A stretch of DNA of 64,000 nucleotides from Candidatus Sericytochromatia bacterium (lineage in GTDB: Bacteria; Cyanobacteriota; Sericytochromatia; UBA7694), in NCBI GenBank assembly GCA_018780035.1, contig JADMKE010000001.1:186001-250000 (forward strand). The letters run 5' to 3'. The number at the start of each line of letters is the position of its first letter. Position 1 is the first letter of the stretch. The notes below the pieces were generated by a model. It made no database searches and had not been told where the DNA came from. It saw only the letters and a program-made list of their open reading frames with translations. Below are positions 36,301 to 44,171 of the stretch, one piece after another. Both the position numbers and the translations under genes were made by a program.

Positions 36301-36667
36301 TGTGTTGAATGTCTCTGACCTTGATATCGTCGTCGTCAAACAGGCCGAGTTCGGGATCGGTGAGTTCAAAGGTCGCTCCCTGCAATTTGTCGGCATTGGC
36401 TGCAGCGGCCTGGATAAAGGCTTTAACCTCTTTAAACTCCAGATCTTTACCGCCCCAGCCCAGGCCCAAGCCACCCAGAAATCCAGATTTGCTGTTGTAA
36501 TTTTCTTTGATAAAGTTTTTGATGCCCTTGTCGCTGAAGTCGGTCAGGTACTGACCATCGATGCGAAAGCGAATATTGTTTTTTTCAAAGACGTTTTCAC
36601 GGGGACTGTTGAGAACATAATCGGGAACCTGACGGTTATTGCCAGAAAATTGGATACTGCCACTCAT
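33368..36667 (-). CDS. Large Ala/Pro-rich repeat protein (1099 aa), uncharacterised
   Basis: No signal peptide. GGAG lies 9 nt before the start. The N-terminal unit (1-150) is globular, with Asn/Phe-rich strands. A charged coiled coil follows (about 155-330: KAGEALKGVEKQNSKLVEG, DKDMRTTEARLSQGHIEPAER). Then come at least three similar helical modules near 385-490, 590-670 and 760-840, of the form LPxxxxLxxFxxLSxxxQxxxFKxLxxxxKxxxLLALTxxxxxNxxMRxxLIxxMTPEQK, separated by Ala/Pro linkers. A C-terminal helical domain ends the protein. It may be a structural or secreted adaptor. No family is recognised. Confidence 0.8.
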   Translation of the reverse strand: MSGSIQFSGNNRQVPDYVLNSPRENVFEKNNIRFRIDGQYLTDFSDKGIKNFIKENYNSKSGFLGGLGLGWGGKDLEFKEVKAFIQAAAANADKLQGATFELTDPELGLFDDDDIKVRDIQHSFSLQFKDNLGKSSQEVSFVDATSASYDHRTASQAEKKAGEALKGVEKQNSKLVEGVADAKQDRDKIADRIGDDAVQKLAEIDGRLADIDESISALDKDMRTTEARLSQGHIEPAERRELSLALRGMKAEREDLIKDKSTLNKELKEKHGFWSFLGGGSTLEDLRKANRAVEQAQKRLDAFKPQLDEARAAAQRATDRRKAVESGKSLAELDAAEKPAAAPAPAAPSASTGAADTPAPAGPAAPTAPAAPAAPPDLALEQEVQKLLTTPPEQQLEALSKIPAEKRQAFLRIADDYIFAAQPDNPLGLPATDFEAVKQLKDNSAALRMNALLSWPDGQDEYLSQRDNRIKQQLLSQLNEQRFAQQLSTQAQALKAKLEAAAPKEEVITRPPSEEAIAPAAPATPAAPAAPATPAAPAAPASPAAPAAPVTPAAPAAPTAPVTGAEPFPPSPTPPVSEVPAAPVSPTMIDLNGYLQLPKNEQLQRFRDLSPEDQDRLFKALSPQDKADVLLAVTTQQIDNQEMRSRLIASMSPEEKGQIATFYQSLLQGTAGQAFSQTTELNLLVGELGGKATVAPLTAAPAAPAAVAEAPVNVPAPATPVKAPATPASPADVAAGAADSAPVVEEAPVAAPKPAAPKPAAPKPATPAQPAAPAFNAAAFLELPADKALDTFPTLSKAQQKEVFKLYNDQAKTEILLALTLRTPNEAMRAELIKTMTPEQKQASAGILTESLPGVQGYPDVAAGMTSVLNALGIAPDQVKPTAAPAAPQPAAPQPGAPAPATPGAVDLSQLQIAPTAPGEAPQAAPKLDLSAELGELNKQLQNKTYFGYGGVADPTKVSELAEKIWVNGTPANRNQLAKTLVDSGQAAELGRILGNLGVTDEEVLAVVTQPQFPASRFLKDIDDNRSFLILYSLTKAAATGNKPAQNLISSTIDQYMSGIDREKPIKRLKNQAMADGIWNKLPQDIRTKADKMLTSFWN
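35046..35116 (-). repeat. 27-nt tandem repeat in an Ala/Pro linker
   Basis: Two identical 27-nt units at 35046-35072 and 35073-35099 and a 16-nt partial third, within the 1099-residue protein. Each encodes nine Ala/Pro/Thr residues in frame, so copy number can change without a frameshift. Confidence 0.9.
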
Positions 36668-36813
36668 AATTTAATACTCCAGACTCAAATATTCACTTTG
36701 GGATTTGGGGCGCGAGATGTCTTTGGATATTATAGGGAGAGGGGCGGCCAGCCATGCGTTAAAATTGGGGCCAGGGGTTAAGTCCTGATTAAAAACATTC
36801 CAAATTTTTACAC

Positions 36814-36848
36814 AAAAAAGAAGCGTTTGCTGTCTTTTGCGCAACGCT
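36814..36848 (-). terminator. Probable terminator of RodZ-like gene
   Basis: AGCGTT/AACGCT arms with a loop of about 15 nt, followed on the minus strand by TTCTTTTTT. It is 30 nt after the RodZ-like stop. Confidence 0.6.
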
Positions 36849-36877
36849 CCCACAACCTTAACATCGGTCTCAAAAGT

Positions 36878-37579
36878 TCAATGTTTGGGATAACTTTCGA
36901 GACGCATTTTTAAATAATTCCGGCCGTTGCGAATCACGCCCAGGGTCTTTTCAATTTCATCTTCGACGTGTTTCAGCACGGTATCGGCATATTGTTCTGT
37001 CTGATGGCGCATGACCAGAGCCTCTTTGCGTGCACCTTCGATGGTTTCCACCACGCGTTTGTCGGATGAAGCCGCAGTCACAACTGGACTGGGGCTAGAA
37101 AGGGCTGCATTCTGGTTCATGGCTAAGCTACTGACTCCCGTTTTCGTGCTGATTTCTTGCAAAGGCATACTGATTTCATCCACACAAACACTGCCGTTGC
37201 GCTGGGACAAAACAGGGACAAACTGACCCGGACGGGGCGTGGCCTGATCCACTAAAACCGTTGCAACTTCAGGACTGTTTGTCCGATTATAACTGAGACC
37301 CGTCCCAATTTGGGTGTGGTACTGCCGAATCAATGCAGCTTCATCGAGATTTAAGAGACGGGCATATTGACGAATATAACCCGATGTATAGACAGGTGCG
37401 GGCAATTGCTCAAGTTGTCCCTCTTCAAGGGCATACAAATAATGCAATTTAATAAAGGTCTGCCGCGAGACTTCCTCAAGCGAAATGCCCTTGTGTAAAC
37501 GGGCCTGCTTAAGTACAGCACCAATATCTCCGGAACCGGTTAAGCTTTGTGTTTTTTCGGGAACCTGTACGTAACTCAC
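36878..37579 (-). CDS. RodZ-like HTH protein without membrane segment
   Basis: 233 residues. Residues 18-85 match the HTH_25 domain of RodZ (IGAVLKQARLHKGISLEEVSRQTFIKLHYLYALEEG, then LPAPVYTSGYIRQYARLL). RodZ normally has a membrane helix and a periplasmic domain; here a Ser/Thr/Val linker leads to a cytosolic helix (EGARKEALVMRHQTEQYADTVLKHVEDEIEKTLGVI) and the protein ends. It may bind DNA or act as a cytoskeletal adaptor. It is a monocistronic-looking gene with its own terminator. Confidence 0.75.
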   Translation of the reverse strand: MSYVQVPEKTQSLTGSGDIGAVLKQARLHKGISLEEVSRQTFIKLHYLYALEEGQLEQLPAPVYTSGYIRQYARLLNLDEAALIRQYHTQIGTGLSYNRTNSPEVATVLVDQATPRPGQFVPVLSQRNGSVCVDEISMPLQEISTKTGVSSLAMNQNAALSSPSPVVTAASSDKRVVETIEGARKEALVMRHQTEQYADTVLKHVEDEIEKTLGVIRNGRNYLKMRLESYPKH

Positions 37580-37744
37580 TTGGCTTCCACTCCGTTGCTG
37601 TATTTCTGTCCTTGAATTTTGTGTGCCTTCAATTCAATTTGTGTGGCTGGTCACAAGACCTGTTTTCCAGTATAGTCAGCTAAACACGCTGCGTCAATCC
37701 TTGTGAAATGAGAAGGTGGGTTTTCTTGTCGCCCCCAAGAGGGG

Positions 37745-38683
37745 TTAATTCTTGAGCACAAAAGCGTCGAAACGCGTGTCTTCAACAGGAATAAAGGCGT
37801 GATTATAAGCCTCAGAAAAAAGGCGAATCTCTTTTTCGGGCAAAAGTCCCTGGGGTCTTAATGAAAAAAAACGGTAATTCAGAGGTTCCAACAAGGCCTG
37901 TACGGCTTCTCCAACATGATCATAGAGAATTTCACAAATGATCACGGGGCGGGAGGCTTGAATCAGTTTTAACATGCCTTCAATCACCTCGTGTTCAGTT
38001 GATTCGGTGTCGATTTTAACCAGCTCTACTTTTTCTAAGGCCAATTCAGCGGCCAAGGAATCCAATCGGTTCATTTGAACCTGGTAAGAGCGGGTTTGTT
38101 CGCGAAAACTTTTATTGGCACTTGAGCCCAGGGGCAAAGTGACCGAATCTACCTCATAAAATTCAATCTGACCATTTTGATCAGAGAGAGCTATTTCAAA
38201 GACCTGAATCTGTTTGCTTAATTTGTTTAAGTCAATATTGCGGTATAAATAGCTTAAAACCCGTGGTACAGGCTCAAAAGCCAAAACGCGCACCTGTTCA
38301 AAACAGCCTGCCGCCAGTAAGCTAAAATAACCTGTATTGGCGCCAATATCTACAAAAGTCATCCCTGGCTGACAGGCCTTTAAGAAAAACCAGGTGATTT
38401 CTTCTTCGTGGCTGCCGTTGACGTAAAGGGCAGAGACAATACTGTCCTGACCATCTGAATACATTTTCAGGTTTTTGCCAGGCAGGGGCTGCCAAATCAG
38501 CTCTCCAGCATAGGGAAACAACCGATTGCCCAAAAGGCCTTTTCTGATCGCCGGAACATGTTTGCAAATCCACCTTCCCCCAGTGTTGAGTACAGGGAGA
38601 GACAATAAACCCAGCGTAAAAGATTTGAACCAAGTAAAATTCATAGCCTCAATTCTAGCACAAACCCTGACAGGCGCCTTCAT
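37745..38683 (-). CDS. FkbM-family methyltransferase
   Basis: 312 residues; the ATG at 38644 (MNFTWFK) is an alternative start. SAM-binding motif FVDIGANTGYFSLLAA with VLAFEPVPRVLSYLYRNI, and VELVKIDTESTEHEVIEGM (FkbM motif). It methylates hydroxyls of sugars or other secondary metabolites, here probably an envelope glycan. It is divergent from ssb. Confidence 0.9.
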   Translation of the reverse strand: MKAPVRVCARIEAMNFTWFKSFTLGLLSLPVLNTGGRWICKHVPAIRKGLLGNRLFPYAGELIWQPLPGKNLKMYSDGQDSIVSALYVNGSHEEEITWFFLKACQPGMTFVDIGANTGYFSLLAAGCFEQVRVLAFEPVPRVLSYLYRNIDLNKLSKQIQVFEIALSDQNGQIEFYEVDSVTLPLGSSANKSFREQTRSYQVQMNRLDSLAAELALEKVELVKIDTESTEHEVIEGMLKLIQASRPVIICEILYDHVGEAVQALLEPLNYRFFSLRPQGLLPEKEIRLFSEAYNHAFIPVEDTRFDAFVLKN

Positions 38684-38739
38684 GCATCCCTGCCGACAAG
38701 ACTGACGAAATGTCGCAAAGCTGTGTTAAAATAGACGCC

Positions 38740-39117
38740 ATGGAAAATCCTCAACCCCGCATGACACCGATCAATACTGTCATTCTTGTGGGCCGGGCCG
38801 GTCGCAATCCAGAAATTAAGTATTTTGAAAGCGGCAAGACCCTGGCCAGTTTCAGTCTGGCTGTGGATCGTCCCAAAACCAGTCCCGATGGTGAGAGTAT
38901 CACCGATTGGTTTAAAGTTGAGCTCTGGGGCAGACAGGCCGAAATCGCCTATGAATACGTCAAAAAAGGTTCATTGGTGGGTATTCGGGGCCGCTTGGAG
39001 TTTCGCCCGCATCCAGAAGGCCAGTATCCCGAGTTGATTGTGCACACGATCAGCTTGCGCCTGCTCGGCAGCAAACACGATTTGGCCCCCCCAAAAAGCG
39101 AAGAGCACCCCTTTTAA
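38740..39117 (+). CDS. ssb: Single-stranded DNA-binding protein
   Basis: 125 residues from the ATG at 38740; ATG 38761 (MTPINTVILVGR) is also possible. OB-fold marks: NTVILVGRAGRNPEIKYFESGKTLASFSLAVDR, DWFKVELWGRQAEIAYEYVKKGSLVGIRGRLEF in successive segments. The acidic tail is very short (KSEEHPF), unlike the long acidic end of E. coli SSB, but it keeps a final Pro-Phe used to bind partners. TAAAAT lies 8 nt before the ATG, too close for a normal leader, so the transcript may be nearly leaderless. Confidence 0.92.
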   Translation: MENPQPRMTPINTVILVGRAGRNPEIKYFESGKTLASFSLAVDRPKTSPDGESITDWFKVELWGRQAEIAYEYVKKGSLVGIRGRLEFRPHPEGQYPELIVHTISLRLLGSKHDLAPPKSEEHPF

Positions 39118-39122
39118 TCTCC

Positions 39123-39884
39123 TTAATTCCCATTTTCTTGAGGCAATGCCGCCAGCTCCGCTACCAAACTCGCCATTTTGGCTTGGTGTTCTGCGATCAT
39201 GCCTCGCAGATGTGCCAACTCAGGTTTGGCTGCCAGACGTTCCTGAGACTTTTTGACCAGCTTGGCCCAAATTTCCAACTCTTTTTCAATCTGTTCGCGG
39301 CTGCGTCCCTGCAGCGCAGCTGTTTTGGGCGGTTCTGAGAGCGGCTCTGGCAAAGGGGGAGGTGGCGCTGGGGGAGCTGCTGTAGGAATGGGAGCTGGCT
39401 CGCTGCCAAAATTTTGCAGGGCCTGAATGCGCATCTGGTGACTCGCACGTAAGTCCAAGAGGCGCGGATCTCCCGGTAGGCGCAAAAGCCGGGCTTCGAC
39501 TTTGCGCAGCAGGGATTGCCAGGTCTCCAATTCGTGTGCTTGTTCAGCTGAGAGTGCTTGGTTTTTTGTGGGTGCCTCACTTTCACCAGGGTCCAAGACC
39601 TCTTGATCTGCATCTTCCCAGTGGCTCAAATAACCCTCAACCCATTGGGTCAATTGGTGTGAGCCTTGGCGCTCCAATTCAAGTTGGCGCATTTGTTCAT
39701 GTAAGTCGAGACGGGTCTTTTCGTGTTCGTCTTTTAAAAAGAGCCAGTGCTGATTGTCGGGCGCCATGCGCAAACGCTGCTCCAGATGCAAAAGCACCTT
39801 GTCACGGGCCTTTAATTTGCGTTTGAGCAAAAGCAATTGTGTTTGCCGGTCTCTCTCTGCTGAGAGGTCTGCCGCCTCACTCAT
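39123..39884 (-). CDS. Coiled-coil protein in CapD operon (uncharacterised)
   Basis: 253 residues from the ATG at 39884, which overlaps the CapD-like stop as ATGA; the longer upstream frame would lie inside that gene. Charged heptad helices (LLLLKRKLKARDKVLLHLEQRLRMA, KDEHEKTRLDLHEQMRQLELE), a Pro-rich hinge (PIPTAAPPAPPPPLPEP), and a second helical part. No signal peptide. It is the last gene of the long minus-strand operon. Possibly a scaffold; not recognised. Confidence 0.7.
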   Translation of the reverse strand: MSEAADLSAERDRQTQLLLLKRKLKARDKVLLHLEQRLRMAPDNQHWLFLKDEHEKTRLDLHEQMRQLELERQGSHQLTQWVEGYLSHWEDADQEVLDPGESEAPTKNQALSAEQAHELETWQSLLRKVEARLLRLPGDPRLLDLRASHQMRIQALQNFGSEPAPIPTAAPPAPPPPLPEPLSEPPKTAALQGRSREQIEKELEIWAKLVKKSQERLAAKPELAHLRGMIAEHQAKMASLVAELAALPQENGN

Positions 39885-41728
39885 CCAGGTAGGGCCTGTT
39901 CTGGAAAAGGTTCCAAACCTGGAAAAAGGGGGGCCATCTCTGATGCAAACCAAGCTTCAAACGATTGGGAAGCCTGCGGCTCTGCCAAATGAGACAACAC
40001 AGTATTTAAACAGGTCAAATGCCGCATCAGTCGTTCAGGAGCGGCTTGGGCCGCCAAAATTTGAGTGCAGGCCGTCGGGGCCAGGGTTTCATCCTGCCAG
40101 ACCAAAGTCTCGTGGAGTTTTTCGCCTTTGCGAATGCCGACTGCACGGATTTCCAGTTCGTGGGGCTGGTACCCTGAAAGTTGAATCAGGTTTTGGGCCA
40201 AATCGAGAATTTTAACCGGCTCGCCCATATCCAAGATAAAGGCCTGGGAGGGGGTCTTGAGCAAAGAGGCCTGCAAAACCAATTGCACAGCTTCGGGAAT
40301 GGTCATAAAATAGCGGGTCATGGTTGGATCGGTGATCGTGATCGGCCCCCCTTTTTCGATCTGTTTCTGAAACAGGGGAATCACACTGCCCCGACTGCCA
40401 ATCACATTGCCAAAACGCACAATGCTGCTATGCAGTTGTGGCGCTGTTTGAGCGATTTGATGCACCACCAACTCAGCAAAATATTTGCTTAGACCCATCA
40501 CACTGCTGGGCTCCGCCGCTTTGTCTGTCGAGATCAGGACAAAGGTCGAAACGTTTTGAGCCACGGCCGCTTTGAGCAATTGTTGGGTGCCCCAGACATT
40601 GTTTAAAAAGGCCTCTTGAATATTCAACTCCATCAAGGGCACGTGTTTGTGGGCTGCGGCGTGAAAAATCACCTCGGGTTGCAAGCGCGCCAAAAGGGCA
40701 TTGATTTGCTCATAATGGCGAATATCTGCAACCACGGGTTGTACAGGTTGACCCTGCAATTCTTGCTGAAGCAGGTAGATGCTATTTTCGCCGTGACCCA
40801 AGAGGTAGAGCGTTTCGGGACCATAGTCCAGAATCTGGCGGCAGAGCTCGGAGCCGATGGAGCCCCCTGCCCCTGTTACCAAGACCCGTTTGCCTTTGAG
40901 AAAGCTGTGCAGGGCCTGATCGTCGAGTTTGACTGGGTCGCGCCCGAGCAAATCTTCGATTTGGATTTTGCGCAATTGCTCAATTGAGACCTCGCCTTTG
41001 AGAATCTGGTGGGTGGCGGGCACAATGCGCAAATTGACGGGCAGCGTTTGGCACAATTCGACATAGTCGCGAATGGTCTGGCGTGAGACCGAAGGCATGG
41101 CCACAATCACGGAGTCGATTTCGCGATTGCTAATGACTTCGGCCAATTTATCGCGGCCGCCAAAGACCCGCAGCCCATGAATCCGGGCCCGCCATTTTTC
41201 CGGGTTGTCGTCGATAAAGCCCACAGGCACATAGCCGTGTTCGGGGGTGCGCAACATACCTGCTGCCACCATGGCCCCTGCGTCTCCTGCTCCGACAATC
41301 ACCGTGCGCAGGGTCGGACGTCCCTGTTCAAACAGGCTGACCTCAACCGAAAAGCGGCGGCTGAAACGCACGCCCCCAATTGCAAGCAAATAAAAGGCCG
41401 CTTCAAAGACAAAAATGGAGCGGGGAAAGCCTGTCAGACCGAGCAGATAGGTCGTGACCGCAAAGAGCACTGAGCCGAGTAAAACCGCCCTAAAAATACT
41501 GAATAACTCCCGCAGGCCGACATATTTCCAGAGATGAGAATAGAGTCCCAAGGCATAGTTTGAAAACAGGCGTAGGGCGGGCAAAATTGGCAAACAGAGC
41601 CAGAATGCGCGCATTTCTCCGGCCGGAATTTGGCCCTCAAAACGCAGCAAATAGACACAGAGATAGACGCCCAAGCAGAGCAGGGTGTCGATGCCGACAT
41701 GGGCCAAGCGAAAGAGCGGAAAGTGCAT
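39881..41728 (-). CDS. CapD/WbpM-like nucleotide-sugar dehydratase, membrane
   Basis: 615 residues. Four membrane helices (1-115), then a Rossmann linker domain (VIVGAGDAGAMVAAGML near 145), then an extended short-chain dehydrogenase domain: VLVTGAGGSIGSELCRQIL near 285, STDKAAEPSSVMGLSKYFAEL near 400, VRFGNVIGSRGSVIPLF. It acts on UDP-GlcNAc-type sugars (C4/C6 dehydration) for capsule, O-antigen or protein glycans, at the inner membrane. It keeps the Lys of SxxxxxxxxMGxSK. It follows ribF by 31 nt. Confidence 0.95.
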   Translation of the reverse strand: MHFPLFRLAHVGIDTLLCLGVYLCVYLLRFEGQIPAGEMRAFWLCLPILPALRLFSNYALGLYSHLWKYVGLRELFSIFRAVLLGSVLFAVTTYLLGLTGFPRSIFVFEAAFYLLAIGGVRFSRRFSVEVSLFEQGRPTLRTVIVGAGDAGAMVAAGMLRTPEHGYVPVGFIDDNPEKWRARIHGLRVFGGRDKLAEVISNREIDSVIVAMPSVSRQTIRDYVELCQTLPVNLRIVPATHQILKGEVSIEQLRKIQIEDLLGRDPVKLDDQALHSFLKGKRVLVTGAGGSIGSELCRQILDYGPETLYLLGHGENSIYLLQQELQGQPVQPVVADIRHYEQINALLARLQPEVIFHAAAHKHVPLMELNIQEAFLNNVWGTQQLLKAAVAQNVSTFVLISTDKAAEPSSVMGLSKYFAELVVHQIAQTAPQLHSSIVRFGNVIGSRGSVIPLFQKQIEKGGPITITDPTMTRYFMTIPEAVQLVLQASLLKTPSQAFILDMGEPVKILDLAQNLIQLSGYQPHELEIRAVGIRKGEKLHETLVWQDETLAPTACTQILAAQAAPERLMRHLTCLNTVLSHLAEPQASQSFEAWFASEMAPLFPGLEPFPEQALPG

Positions 41729-41759
41729 GGCTCAGTCGCTCAAAGGGGGTGAAAAAAAC

Positions 41760-42695
41760 TCAGACGGTTTGGCCCAGCAAAGCACGGGCACTGTGGATAT
41801 CTGTCTGAATCTGGGCTTTGAGCTGTTCCGGCCCTTCAAAGCGGCGTTCGGGGCGGATAAAATGCAAAAGCCGGATTTGCAATTCCTGCTCATAAAGATC
41901 CCCTTCAAAATCCATGATAAACACTTCGAGACTGAAGCTGACCCCTGAAAATGTCGGACGCATACCTAAATTTAAGATGCCCCAAAAGGGGGTGTCCTGG
42001 CCGGGAATCTTTACCTGACAGGCATAGACCCCATGGGGTGGCAGGCGTTTGCTGACAGGATTTATATCCAAATTGGCTGTGGGCACGCCCAAGACAGTGG
42101 CTGCGATACCCTGGCCGCGAATCACCTGGCCTGTCACCAGATAGGGCTGTCCGAGCAAGGCATTGCACTCTTCGAGCGCCCCCTTTTCGAGTAATTTGCG
42201 AATGCGGGAACTGCTCACGGCTTCTCCCCCGGCCTGAAAAGCCGGATGAATAGATACTTCAAAGCCCTGTTCTTGCCCGAGTTCTTTTAACCGTTCCGGT
42301 GTGCCTTGGGCCTGAAAGCCAAAGTGGAAATTAAAGCCCACAGTGACATAAGCGGCCTGGAGTTTGTCTTGCAAGATGGTACTCACAAAGGCCTCGGGAC
42401 TGAGTTGGGAAAAGGCCGTATCAAAGGGCAATAAGATCACCGCATCGGGGTTAAGAGCCTCAAGGGCCAGGGCTTTTTCACGGGGGGTACACAGCAATGG
42501 GGGCAGGCGATCTGGGGCCAAGACTGAGAGGGGGTGGTTTTGAAAACTCAGCACCACAGCGGGCAGGCCGCGCAGTTGTGCTTCCGCCATCATGGCTCCA
42601 ATCACAGCTTGATGGCCGAGATGGACACCATCAAAGGTGCCAATTGCCACCGCACAGGGAGAGGTAAATTGGGGAATTTCAAAATGGGTTTTCAT
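41760..42695 (-). CDS. ribF: Bifunctional riboflavin kinase / FAD synthetase
   Basis: 311 residues, normal length. The N-terminal nucleotidyltransferase has VAIGTFDGVHLGHQAVI (GxFDGxHxGH) and SSSRIRKLLEKG (the SSTxIR motif). The C-terminal kinase has GVPTANLDINPVSKRLPPHGVYA and NLGMRPTF. It converts riboflavin to FMN and FAD. It lies 6 nt after the GGDEF gene. Confidence 0.97.
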   Translation of the reverse strand: MKTHFEIPQFTSPCAVAIGTFDGVHLGHQAVIGAMMAEAQLRGLPAVVLSFQNHPLSVLAPDRLPPLLCTPREKALALEALNPDAVILLPFDTAFSQLSPEAFVSTILQDKLQAAYVTVGFNFHFGFQAQGTPERLKELGQEQGFEVSIHPAFQAGGEAVSSSRIRKLLEKGALEECNALLGQPYLVTGQVIRGQGIAATVLGVPTANLDINPVSKRLPPHGVYACQVKIPGQDTPFWGILNLGMRPTFSGVSFSLEVFIMDFEGDLYEQELQIRLLHFIRPERRFEGPEQLKAQIQTDIHSARALLGQTV

Positions 42696-42701
42696 ACGGG
42701 C

Positions 42702-44171
42702 CTATTGTAACATGTCCTCTACGGCACCGGTGTAGCAAACCCGGTTCCGGCCTGAACGCTTGGCTTCGTAGAGCCCCATATCTGCTAAACGCACAAGGCC
42801 ATCGGCATCGGGCACATCAATCGGGTAAGAGGCAAACCCCGCGCTGACCGTTACATTGATCGGCTCTTCTACGCCAATATCCAGCGGCGATTGGTTGACT
42901 TTGCGCACGAGGTTTTCGGCCACAATCCGTGCGCCAGGGTGGCCGGTTTCTTGCAAAATGATCATAAATTCTTCGCCGCCATAGCGGCCAATCACATCCG
43001 TGGCCCGCAAGCGGTTTTGCATCAAATTGGCGACCTCACGCAGCACCACATCGCCGATCTGGTGGCCATAGGTATCGTTAAAAACCTTAAAGTGGTCAAT
43101 ATCCACCATAATCAGGGAGAGTTCACGGTTATAGCGTTTGGAAATGGCAAAAGAGTGGCGCAGACGTTCATCAATATGGTGGCGGTTGTAGAGACCTGTG
43201 ACCGCATCGCGGATCGCCATTTCGTTGATGCGGGCATGCAAACGGGTGTTTTGCATGGTGTGGGCCACGGTCGTTGCAATGACGTGGAAAAACTGGCGAA
43301 AGCCATCAAAGGCAAAGGGCTCTTCGCTGCAGGCCAAAATAAAGCCGCTGAGCAGATCGGGCAAGCGCAAGTGTTGGATCAGCAGTGAAGAGGCGTTGGG
43401 AAACAGGGCATGGACACTTTTTTCGGCTACAGGCCCAAAGCTGTCTGATTGAATCGACTCAGCCAATTGGCTGTCGGTGCGCCGGTGAATTGAACGCAGA
43501 TACTGTTTCCAAAAACTGGTATTGCTGATCTGAAAATCGGGGTGAACCTCCAATTCGCCGTGGCGATAGAGATAAAAGGTGCCTTTGGTTGAACGCGGGT
43601 CTTCGCCCAAAAAAATGGCGGTGTGATCGGCTTCCAAAATCCCCATCAGGCCATCGAGGGCATTTTGCACCACGTCTTGCTCGGTTTGTAGGGTCTTTTG
43701 ACCAATATATTCGGTCAATTTGCGCAGATTGTAAAATTCGGCCTGGGCGTGTTCGTTTTCGCGCTCGGCAATCTGGGAGCGCTCGGCTTTTTTTTCGTAT
43801 TCAAAATTCCAGAAAATCAGCTGTTTGCGCTGTTGGTCGATTTGGGTCTCTGCCAAGGCAAAAAGCAGGGTGTCGAGTTGGTCGTGGGGCCAAGAGCGGT
43901 GGTGGCACATCAATTCAATATATTCTTTGAGAATCTGGCGAACCTGGACATAGACATAGCGGCTTTTTTCGAGGTTGCGGGTCTCCCAACTGACCAGCAA
44001 ACGGCCCCAAAAATGTTCCTGGGCAATGGTATTTAACTCTTCTTGCGAAGACATTTGGCACAATTCTTGCCATTCGGTCTCAGCAAAAAAGAGCTTCCAG
44101 TTTTTTTCAAGCAAAAAAGTCTCAAAAAGCTCAAGCCAGCGCAAGGGCTGTGGCTGGACGCTTTCGGTCAT
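42702..44171 (-). CDS. GAF-GGDEF diguanylate cyclase
   Basis: 489 residues. Residues 1-170 are helical. A GAF-like sensor (about 175-310: LMGILEADHTAIFLGEDPRS) is followed by a GGDEF domain (330-480) with active-site RYGGEEFMII, metal Asp in MVDIDHFKVFND, and an RATD inhibitory site five residues before the active site. It makes c-di-GMP and is probably product-inhibited. The gene overlaps the MFS gene stop (ATGA). Confidence 0.95.
   Translation of the reverse strand: MTESVQPQPLRWLELFETFLLEKNWKLFFAETEWQELCQMSSQEELNTIAQEHFWGRLLVSWETRNLEKSRYVYVQVRQILKEYIELMCHHRSWPHDQLDTLLFALAETQIDQQRKQLIFWNFEYEKKAERSQIAERENEHAQAEFYNLRKLTEYIGQKTLQTEQDVVQNALDGLMGILEADHTAIFLGEDPRSTKGTFYLYRHGELEVHPDFQISNTSFWKQYLRSIHRRTDSQLAESIQSDSFGPVAEKSVHALFPNASSLLIQHLRLPDLLSGFILACSEEPFAFDGFRQFFHVIATTVAHTMQNTRLHARINEMAIRDAVTGLYNRHHIDERLRHSFAISKRYNRELSLIMVDIDHFKVFNDTYGHQIGDVVLREVANLMQNRLRATDVIGRYGGEEFMIILQETGHPGARIVAENLVRKVNQSPLDIGVEEPINVTVSAGFASYPIDVPDADGLVRLADMGLYEAKRSGRNRVCYTGAVEDMLQ

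Noticed and set aside
41760-42695. FMN riboswitch before ribF
   Set aside because: The ribF start is 6 nt after the GGDEF gene, so there is no room for a leader.
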